Assembly (NCBI GenBank): GCA_003254885.1
Contig: QANT01001537.1
Span: forward strand, 1 to 22,959
DNA length: 22,959 bases
Reading direction: 5' to 3'
DNA from: Purshia tridentata
Lineage: Eukaryota; Streptophyta; Magnoliopsida; Rosales; Rosaceae
Shown: positions 10,670-18,674 of the stretch, in pieces
Layout of the letters: every line of letters starts with the position of its first letter
Numbering within the stretch: the first letter of the stretch is position 1
Translations under genes and position numbers: made by a program
Notes under the pieces: generated by a model
Seen by the model: only the letters and a program-made list of their open reading frames with translations
Databases searched by the model: none
What the model was told of the DNA's origin: nothing

Positions 10670-11743
10670 TCATTCACTGAGATCCTCAGCAGAAGCATCG
10701 GTGTCATCATCAGCTTCCTGAATTTTCGCAATCTCCACCTGCGCCCTCTCAAGAATCTGCTTCTTTTGCAATTCCAACTCTTTGTGGAAATCTCTCCTCA
10801 TCTTCTCTAATTCCATCATTTGCTGCCTCTTACTACTCTCAATCTTCTCATAAATCTCCCCAAACTTCTGAATAGAATCTGCCAAAACTCTAAACGAAGA
10901 CCCTTCCTCGCCATCCCCTCCACGCCTGGCCTTTCTTGGAGGAAGCACATCCGGCTCATTCCCATTCTCATCATCATCCGTCTCCGACTCACCCGGACTA
11001 TCCCTCATCTCATCAAACCTATTTGACCGCTCCAAATAAACCCTGGTATTCATAAACACATACTCGCCAGAATCAACCCCACAAGCAAGCCCACATTCTT
11101 GCCTCAATGAGGATGCCATTAACATATCCATCTTCTTAAAGTAAGCCCATTTGCTTGAATTCAACCCCATTTCTTCGGTTTTCGCCTTCTCCTTCTTGTA
11201 CTTCCTCTTAAGCATATCCAACATACTCCTACATTGCGTATCCGTCCTCTCAATCTTTGAAGCCTCTGAAACTTTCTCGGAAACTTCATTCCAATCCTCA
11301 GACCTCAAACTCTTCCTCCCAAGCTGAAGAAACCTATCCCCCCAAACCTCTAACAGCACAAACACCGCGTGCTCTGTCCAATCCTCTTCGGCCCGAGAAT
11401 TCGGACCCCGATACGGCAATTTCACGCGAGATGCAAACTCGTACCTTGAATCCAAATTTTTCAGCTTCCTCTTCTTTGGGTGCCTTTCAAAATCATCGTC
11501 CACGTCAAAATTCCGATTTAACCCATGTGGGTGCCCGTCGTCCTCTTCTTCATCGTTGTCTTCTTGATAATTTTCTTCATCGACCTCGTCCAATTCGTCG
11601 TCGTCTTCCACTTCGTATCGATTGGTAACTGGGCGAGAATATGGGTTGTTTCGGATATGGATTTTTCGGCGATTAAAAGAGTGATGATGGTTTAAAGAGT
11701 AGGGATTTGAATGGTACCTCGCATCGTCGTCAATGGCGTCCAT
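10670..11743 (-). CDS. Trihelix (SIP1-clade, Myb/SANT-like) transcription factor
   Basis: Intronless 357-residue nuclear DNA-binding protein. Acidic low-complexity amino terminus (residues 46-70), basic nuclear localisation signal PKKRKLK (89-95), then a Myb/SANT-like trihelix domain at about 118-190. Tryptophans W122, W134 and W151 and the third-helix motif QCRSMLDMLKRKYKKEK (170-186) are typical of the SIP1/ASIL group. W199 sits in the usual fourth amphipathic helix (SSKWAYFKKMDMLM). A carboxy-terminal coiled coil (about 290-343, rich in E, K, Q and L) fits dimerisation, followed by an acidic tail. The start is the first ATG, with an AAACCCTAA telo-box some 200 bp upstream. Arabidopsis At3g24490, next to MSH7, is the likely counterpart by position. 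The exact target genes are not known from sequence. Confidence 0.87.
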   Translation of the reverse strand: MDAIDDDARYHSNPYSLNHHHSFNRRKIHIRNNPYSRPVTNRYEVEDDDELDEVDEENYQEDNDEEEDDGHPHGLNRNFDVDDDFERHPKKRKLKNLDSRYEFASRVKLPYRGPNSRAEEDWTEHAVFVLLEVWGDRFLQLGRKSLRSEDWNEVSEKVSEASKIERTDTQCRSMLDMLKRKYKKEKAKTEEMGLNSSKWAYFKKMDMLMASSLRQECGLACGVDSGEYVFMNTRVYLERSNRFDEMRDSPGESETDDDENGNEPDVLPPRKARRGGDGEEGSSFRVLADSIQKFGEIYEKIESSKRQQMMELEKMRRDFHKELELQKKQILERAQVEIAKIQEADDDTDASAEDLSE

Positions 11744-11936
11744 TTGAGCACAAAATCGGAAACTTCAGAGCCACGGACTCTAATAAGCAATAAAGGTGAA
11801 ATATTTATCCAATGAACATAAAAATTGGGGGGTGTTGCCTGAGAATTTGGAAATTTTGCAAGTGCTCTGTTCCTCAAAATTCAAATTGAGAATTCTGGGC
11901 GATTAGAGGGAATCAGATTGAAACCGAGAACTGAAG

Positions 11937-11946
11937 AAAACCCTAA
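11937..11946. promoter_or_regulatory. Telo-box-like motif upstream of the trihelix gene
   Basis: AAAACCCTAA lies about 200 bp before the trihelix start codon, in the probable promoter or leader. Telo-boxes are common near transcription starts of plant genes expressed in dividing tissue. A single copy is weak evidence. Confidence 0.35.
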
Positions 11947-11949
11947 CTT

Positions 11950-13015
11950 GGCTTACGGTTTAGATCCAAGTTTCGGGTTAACGGGTTACTCGATGGCTTC
12001 CTAAAAAATAAAACGATATGGACGCGGATTTTTTTTCTCTCATTTATTTCTCTGTCCCATTTCTTTAGTGCTTTTGTTTGGAAATCTCATAACACAACTC
12101 TATTTAATGATTATTTAGTTCTGATCGATATCTCAACATTTCATTAATAATTTCAACAATAATAAAATCAATATATTCAAAAGTTATTATAAATTAAAGA
12201 TAGTTTTAAAAGCTTGCTCATTTAATTATATGTCATTATAAATATAGAAAGTGCACTTGTACCTTATAAATATATAAATTCATCATATAACTAGCATGAT
12301 ATGTATATGCCATGAGAATTTGAGTGACAGTAAACTCGATAAGCATATTCATAAGAATTTGAGGATTGATATATTAGAGTTTTGTATGAGCAATATTAAT
12401 ATCAAGAAACTCCGGTCAAAAATATCACACTTAAATAATGTGGGGTTTCTTGAGATATTATACATAATTGTTGCCTTAAAATTTGGAGAAATGCAGATTC
12501 TTGAGATTATAACTTTTCTTTTTAATCCTTATTTGTATGTCAATAAGATTTGAGCGGAAACAATCACTACAATAAATTAGTATGTTTTTTTTTCCCAAAC
12601 GTAGAAGCTTTCTAACATCACACGTACACTGAACGCAATGGTCATTAATTAGGGACCATTATTTTGATGATATAGTCCAGTGAGTGACAGAACACATGTC
12701 ACAAGGAGAGGCATAAAGAAAGGGGTCGACCAAAAAAAAAAAAAAACTGGGGATTCAAGTTGAGACTTTGGATGGGCCGTGACGGGCCCGTTGCTCCATC
12801 CCCCTCTCTGACAGTAGTCACAGGATCCATGAATGCAAACGAGCCAATTCACGTAAACAAGCATGCAATCGAGCTGGACTTACTGACTGTTTGTAAAGCT
12901 AGCTAGCTTGCTAGCTAGCGGCGGCGAAGCAATTACACACTACCCCAACTTCCAACTATATGTCAATATTGTTGTCATGTATTGTTCATAGAGAGCTCGA
13001 GCTAGAGCTAGCTTC
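11950..13015. other. Spacer between divergent trihelix and glycine-rich protein genes
   Basis: Very AT-rich over about 12080-12560, then more mixed. Contents: a run of 14 A near 12731, a GGGCC-rich patch at 12772-12790 (tgggccgtgacgggcccg), and repeated GCTAGC hexamers from 12898 onward. An 85-codon frame at 12296-12553 has a composition typical of AT-rich noncoding DNA and is not called. No mobile element is recognised. Confidence 0.45.
12898..12919. repeat. GCTAGC inverted/direct repeat cluster
   Basis: Two copies of the self-complementary decamer gctagctagc are separated by tt, making a near-perfect inverted repeat. Further GCTAGC or CTAGCT units lie at about 12999-13013, 13034-13041 and 13094-13100, all upstream of the glycine-rich protein gene. 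It could form a small hairpin or be a simple-sequence relic; no function is established. Confidence 0.6.
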
Positions 13016-13017
13016 TA

Positions 13018-13033
13018 TTATATATGTATAAAG
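13018..13033 (+). promoter_or_regulatory. Probable TATA region of the glycine-rich protein gene
   Basis: TATATATGTATAAAG lies about 90-100 bp before the start codon at 13122, leaving room for a leader of about 70 bases. A second TATATA at 13085 is too close to the start to be a better choice. Confidence 0.35.
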
Positions 13034-13121
13034 ACTAGCTAGCCCATGACCCATGAAATCAATTAAGAGATCAACTCATCATCTTATATACTAACTAGCT
13101 GTCGTGTGCTGTGTGCTAAAG

Positions 13122-14108
13122 ATGGCAACGATCTTGTGTGCGGTTTTATGGTTTTGTATGGTGGCGAGCTTCTGTCATGAGTGTGTACAAGGAAGGAAGT
13201 TAGAGGAGAAGAAGGGTTTCACTGGGGAAGTGAAAAAGCCAGAGTGGTTCTTTGATGGCTATCCAGGTTCCATTGGGGGTTCTGGATCAGGTGGTTTTGC
13301 AGGTGGGAAAGGGTTTGGTTTTGGGCATTCCTTTAGTTTTGGCAAAGGATCATACGGTTATAGTTATGGTTCTGGAAAGCCTGGCATTGGTCTTGGAAAG
13401 CCTGATTGTATTGGAAAAGGTGGAGGAGCTGGAGGTGGAGTCGGTGGTACTAAAGGCGGTGGAGGCGGAGCTAGTGGGGAGATTGGTGGAGGTGGTGGCA
13501 AGCACCATAAGAAAAAATATAAGAAGCACCATCAAGGTGCTGGTATTGGTAAAGGAATTGGCGGTGGAGGTGGTTCTGGAGGAGGAATAGGGGGTGGCAG
13601 TGGCAGTGGTGGTGGTATTGGCAAAGGGGTGGGTGGTGGTGTTGGTGGTGGAGGGGGTGCCGGTGGAGGCAACGGAGGTGGTATTGGCAAAGGGGCAGGC
13701 GGTGGTGTTGGTGGTGGGTTTGGGGGAGGTATTGGCAAAGGAGGAGGTGGTGGCGGAGGTGGGCGTGGTGGAGGAGGAGGAGGCGTTGGTGGAGGAATTG
13801 GCGGAGGTGCTGGTGGTGGATTTGGGGGAGGAATAGGTGGTGGTGGTGGTGGTGGTGGCGGCCTTGGAGGAGGAGGAGGATTCGGTGGTGATGGTGGTAG
13901 GGGAGGTATTGGCAAAGGAGGAGGTGGTGGCGGAGGTGGGGGTGGTGGAGGAGGAGGAGGCGTTGGTGGAGGAATTGTCGGAGGTGCTGGTGGTGGATTT
14001 GGGGGAGGAATAGGTGGTGGTGGTGCTGGCGGCGTTGGAGGAGGAGGAGGATTCGGTGGTGATGGTGGTGGTGGTATAGGTGTGGTGGAGGGAGACATTA
14101 ATTATTAA
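13122..14108 (+). CDS. Secreted glycine-rich protein (cell-wall type)
   Basis: Single-exon gene of 328 residues starting at ATG 13122; the frame is also open upstream from a non-ATG codon at 13104. The first 24 residues form a signal peptide (ATILCAVLWFCMVASF core), so the product is likely exported to the cell wall or apoplast. Residues 25-50 are charged (KLEEKKGF...), followed by Gly-Phe/Tyr-rich sequence, a basic patch KHHKKKYKKHH (about 127-137), then nearly pure Gly with periodic I, V, F, A and K. Residues 204-262 are duplicated as 263 to about 319. Glycine-rich structural proteins of this kind strengthen walls; a specific role cannot be read from such low complexity. Long frames on the opposite strand (Pro-rich and Ser/Thr-rich) are mirror images of the GGN codon bias, not genes. 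Confidence 0.85.
   Translation: MATILCAVLWFCMVASFCHECVQGRKLEEKKGFTGEVKKPEWFFDGYPGSIGGSGSGGFAGGKGFGFGHSFSFGKGSYGYSYGSGKPGIGLGKPDCIGKGGGAGGGVGGTKGGGGGASGEIGGGGGKHHKKKYKKHHQGAGIGKGIGGGGGSGGGIGGGSGSGGGIGKGVGGGVGGGGGAGGGNGGGIGKGAGGGVGGGFGGGIGKGGGGGGGGRGGGGGGVGGGIGGGAGGGFGGGIGGGGGGGGGLGGGGGFGGDGGRGGIGKGGGGGGGGGGGGGGGVGGGIVGGAGGGFGGGIGGGGAGGVGGGGGFGGDGGGGIGVVEGDINY
13731..14084 (+). repeat. Tandem 177-bp (59-codon) repeat inside the glycine-rich gene
   Basis: The 177 bp from 13731 (attggcaaaggaggagg) to 13907 recur from 13908. Both copies encode I-G-K followed by Gly runs punctuated in the same order by V, I, A, F, I, L/V, F and D. The second copy has lost two codons near its end and differs at a few residues (R to G, G to V). 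Reading frame is kept. This is expansion by slippage or unequal crossing-over in a coding low-complexity tract. Confidence 0.88.
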
Positions 14109-15170
14109 TAGACATGCATGTATAATGGTTTTGGTTAGGCAGCGAGCGGTGCTGAATTTGACGATAACCATTGTGTTAATTAATGCTTAATTTACTTATC
14201 TGTACGTACCCAGCTAATTAATTGTCAGTACGTACAGTATTGTATTATTTATGAAATTAATAATGATGCATGCATGATGCATCCCAGTGAGAAAATTATA
14301 TGTATATGTTAAGCTTGAGCCAATGGTTTTCACGGAATAATATATGTATTTCGTAATTTTCTTGTTATAAATTAAGCCAATGGTTGTATGGAAATGGTAG
14401 CTAGCTGATGATACTGAACACGTTAATTCTAGCGCATAATTATAACAGTGTCGGCTCACCTCATGGCCTCCAAGGCGATATATTTCAGCAAACTGCATCT
14501 TCCTCCACCAAACAATTAATAGAGTCCAACCCAGTAATTGACAAGAAAAACAGTGATTACACATAAAACAAGCATAGAATTAATTAAGTCAAAATTTAAT
14601 TTATTGTTAGTTTTTTGGCCGGAAGCTAGACGGGTTAGCTTTTACCTCTAAGTTTGTTGTTTAGTGCCGGTTTAAGCTTAAGAGTACATGGTATCAATGC
14701 CGTTAGTATCTATTGCGCTCTCACTGCGCGCAAATTCTGCAAACAGATCGCTCAAAATTTTTTTTCCTTTTTTTTTAACAGTCAATTTTTAAAGACTTTT
14801 TTCTGAAAATTTAGGTGGAACCGTGGAAGTGCTGCAATTGGGTTTTGTAACTACCGATCGAAAATCACCAGGGAATAATCTTTTGTAATCACCACATTAA
14901 GTATTCGGATTAATATATATATAAACTACTATTTAAAACCATTTTAATTCAATTAACTCTTGGACAAAATGAAAAACCAAAAACCCTTCCTTTCTATTTG
15001 TCCAAGGGATATGTTGAAGGTGCAAGAGGCCAAGCCAATGGTGTCTCTTTCAGTCATCAAAAATTCAGTTTAACAATTATATATTATCAATATCAATCAA
15101 CCCAAGAAGCTCTTTAATTAAATCCCCTGACCTTCTACTACGTACTCTTGTGTGGTGAGATCGAGTGAGT
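14109..15170. other. Spacer: glycine-rich gene 3' UTR and SULTR promoter
   Basis: About 1.06 kb, AT-rich. RY-type motifs (CATGCATG) occur at 14114-14121 and around 14269-14278 just after the glycine-rich gene. A TATATATATAAAC run at about 14914-14926 is a possible TATA region for the sulfate transporter, with a leader of some 215 bp, but the choice is uncertain. No coding frame or RNA gene is supported. Confidence 0.45.
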
Positions 15171-18100
15171 ATGGACTCCATGATCAAACCAAACAACATG
15201 GTGAGCTTTGCAGCCCCAAGAGGGTTTGCCACCACGTTCAAATCCGACCTCAAGGAAACTTTTTTCCCCGATGATCCATTCAAGCAGTTCGAGAATAAGA
15301 AACCACTTGGTCGAGCCAAGAAAGTCTTGCAATACTTCATTCCAATCCTCCAATGGCTTCCCAATTACAATTTTGGTATGTTCCAGTTTGATTTGCTTGC
15401 TGGTTTCACCATCACTACCCTTGCCATCCCTCAAGGAATTAGCTATGCCAAACTCGCTGGGATTCCTCCCATCATTGGCCTTTGTAAGTCCCATCACATG
15501 CATGCATGCATACTAATATTGCAAGTTCTAGCTTGATGATCCAGCACAAATGGCAAATTTATTAATAACGAGACTTTATCCCACATAGAGAATGTAATCT
15601 TTTTCATACATATATTATAACGAAATATAATCTTTTGGGCGTTACTCAAATTTTTACGTAATATCAAAATAAAAAATTCACATATTAAACTCAATATATA
15701 GAAAAATTCATGTATATATTCGCTTACATTTCACTTAATATAAATTATCTGTATGTTAATTAACTGTGTTATCTTATGTATAGATTCGAGCTTTATACCG
15801 CCTATGATTTATGCGATTTTCGGAGACTCGAAGCACCTAGCAGTGGGTACCGTGGGATCATGCTCATTGCTTATTGCAGAAACCATTGGAAAAGTTGCAC
15901 CGCCAACAGCTAATCCGACGTTGTACCTTCACTTGATTTTTACAACCACCTTTGTCACCGGCATCTTTCAAGCAGCTCTAGGTTTTTGTAGGCTGGGGAT
16001 TTTAGTGGATTTCTTATCACATTCCATCATCACTGGCTTCATCGGAGGGACTGCAACTCTTATCTGCTTGCAACAATTGAAGGGCTTTTTTGGGTTGAAG
16101 CATTTCACATCCAAAACCGATGTCGTATCTGTTTTGCTCACTGTCTTCAAACACAAAAATGAGGTAATTAATTATTTGCATCCAAATTAATGGGAATTAA
16201 TAAAGTCGATCATCATTAAGTCTAAGTATATGATGATAATAGTGGCATTAATATTAATTTTTTTTCTTATAATTTAGTGGAGGTGGGAGAGTGCACTTGT
16301 TGGCATTATCTTCCTTAGTTTTCTCCAGTTTACTAAGTACCTGGTGACCTCTCTCTCTCTCTTCACATGCACACACTCATCTGTGTAATTAATGATAATT
16401 AATTATTTTTTTCAAATGTAAATTAATTTTCAGAGACAAAAGAAGCCAAAACTATTTTGGGTATCTGCTATGGCTCCTATGATCGTTGTTGTAATTGGGT
16501 GTATGTCTGCTTATCTCACCCATGCCAAAGACCACGGAATACAAATTGTGAGTACTGTACTAATTAATTTAATTTCTTAAACATTCAAATTGTTAACGAC
16601 TACTTGTTATAGTTGATGACACTCGGGTTTTTCTTTATCGAAAAGATATCTTGAATTAAAATCTTATGATATATTATTGGGAAACAAAAAAACAATCGGC
16701 TAAAAAGTTTGTATAGTTGACAAGATAACAAAGTAATTTATACATTTCTAATTAATGTTATATATATATATCTCGATCAGGTGGGTGACTTGAAGAAAGG
16801 AATAAATCCTCCTTCCATTCAATATTTGAACTTCGACATCAAATACTTTCCATCTGTTCTGAAAGCTGGGACTGTTACCGGCCTTATGGCCTTGGCTGTA
16901 AGAACCTAGCAAATTAATTCATTTTTAATTTGTGTTTATGAGACTTTATGGTAGATCATTAATTAGGTAATAATTAATTTTTAATTTCAGAATCACATTC
17001 ATTCATTTGCAGGAAGGAATAGCCATTGGAAGGAGCTTTGCCTTAACGAAAAATGACCAAGTTGATGGGAACAAGGAAATGGTAGCTTTTGGCCTCATGA
17101 ACATTGTTGGATCTTTCACGTCATGCTACTTGACCTCTGGTACGCATATAAATAAAAATAAAATTAATTATCCAAGTGATCAAATCACATACCTAAATTA
17201 ATTACTACCTAATTTTCATTATTGATCGATATATATTAATTAATTTTTGCAGGACCATTTTCAAAAACTGCGGTGAATTTCAATGCAGGAGCTAAGACAG
17301 CAATGTCAAACATAGTGATGGCAGTGTTTATGGGACTCACACTCTTGTTCTTGGCTCCTCTGTTTAGTTACACCCCTCTTGTTGCTCTATCTGCCATTAT
17401 CATTTCTGCAGCGCTGGGACTCATCGATTATGAAGAGGCTATTAAACTCTTGAGGGTTGACAAGTTCGACTTTTGTATTTGCATGACTGCCTTCCTTGGT
17501 GTTGCCTTCATAAGCATGGACTACGGTCTCATACTTTCCGTAAGAATTTTCTCCATCTTCTCAAATAATCTAATCAATATGTTACGTTTTCACATTATCA
17601 GATAAAATATTAATTGTTTTAAATCTGTAATTTAGATTAACAGTCTAGTGACGTATATGTTCAGATTTATATATCAATTAATTAATTAATTCATATTTAT
17701 ACCTTCAATTTGATTTCTTTTCTTTTTTTTTTGGATTGGATTAGGTGGGACTTAGTCTTGTTAGATCTATTCTTTATGTGGCGAGACCTGGGACTTGTAA
17801 GCTTGGAAAACTACCAGACTCAGTTTTGTACCGTGACTTGGAGCAATATCCAGTAGCAACAAAGATTCCAGGAATCCTTGTACTGCAACTTGGTTCCCCA
17901 CTTTACTTTGCAAATGGCAACTATGTCAGGCAGAGGTAATATTGTACGTGTATTAATATATATGTATATAACCTCTCAAAATGTTGCCTAACATAAAAAA
18001 AGATTTTTTCTTAGAGTTTAAACTCTAATTAAATGGATTTGGTTAAAATTTGAATAGGATATTGAGATGGATTCGCGAGGAACAAACTAATTTAGATTCT

Positions 18101-18674
18101 CAAGAGAATGCAATTGAGCATGTTTTGCTGGAATTCTCAGGTAACAATATGATATTATAACATAATGAATAGCCAACTAGCTATTAGTTTAGTTGTATTT
18201 TTCTTATTTATGTTAGAAATTTTATGTTTAAATCCTAATTTATTGTTTCAGATAGATAATAAATATATATAATAAAATACAAAATATTGATTAATAGTTT
18301 TGTCTAATATTATGTTTCAAACTTGATTTCATAGGAGTTTCAAGCATTGATATGAGTGGTATCAAAACTTTGATGGAAGTACATCAAACTTTGGAAGGAA
18401 AAGGGATTAAGGTAAGCCAGCCAGCATCTTCATTTTATCAAATTAATAATTAAAAGGGTAAAAAGGTAAACATCATGTTTCTATATCTGTTTAGGTGGGA
18501 ATAATAAATCCGAGGATTAACGTAATGGAGAAGATGGTAGCATCACATTTCATAGACCGTATCAGCAAGGATAGCGTGTTTCTATCGATCGAGGATGCCA
18601 TTGATGCATGCCAATATTCGCTTCATAATTCAAATCAAAACGGTGACGCATTGCAGCACTCTAATACTGCTTGA
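15171..18674 (+). CDS. SULTR3;5: Sulfate transporter SULTR3;5-like, tandem copy 1
   Basis: SLC26/SulP-family membrane transporter. Arabidopsis SULTR3;5 works with SULTR2;1 in root-to-shoot sulfate movement. Eleven exons: 15171-15483, 15784-16163, 16278-16343, 16434-16547, 16781-16897, 17013-17139, 17253-17539, 17745-17935, 18058-18140, 18335-18411, 18495-18674; all junctions keep frame and use GT..AG, giving 644 aa. Features: cytosolic amino end with FFPDDPFKQFE, SulP core with AIPQGISYAKLA, multiple membrane helices, the SGPFSKTAVNFNAGAKTAMSN stretch, and a carboxy-terminal STAS domain (about 508-630) with SSIDMSG. The start is the first in-frame ATG before the conserved region. Compared with the neighbouring copy it lacks the intron at codon 174 and has Cys173 where that copy and, as I recall it, Arabidopsis have Leu. 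The similarity is highest to SULTR3;5 among group 3, recalled without alignment. Confidence 0.93.
15496..15511. promoter_or_regulatory. RY-type CATGCATG repeat in SULTR copy 1 intron 1
   Basis: Overlapping CATGCATG units begin 13 bases after the exon 1 donor. A CATGCATG also lies about 16 bases after the equivalent donor in copy 2 (near 22041). RY motifs are bound by B3 factors of the ABI3/FUS3/LEC2 group; whether these intronic copies act is unknown. Confidence 0.35.

Noticed and set aside
12296..12553. 85-codon frame in the AT-rich spacer
   Set aside because: Composition typical of random AT-rich DNA (I, K, L, N), no homology recognised and no promoter context.
13532..14098. Proline-rich frame of 188 codons opposite the glycine-rich gene
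   Set aside because: CCN codons are the complement of GGN; the frame has no signal peptide or non-repetitive part and is explained by the sense gene.
13350..14171. Ser/Thr-rich frame of 273 codons on the minus strand
   Set aside because: Same cause: low-complexity sense codons read in another frame. No domain or independent promoter is visible.
14214..14564. Minus-strand 116-codon frame after the glycine-rich gene
   Set aside because: No recognisable domain; likely chance in AT-rich 3' UTR and spacer.
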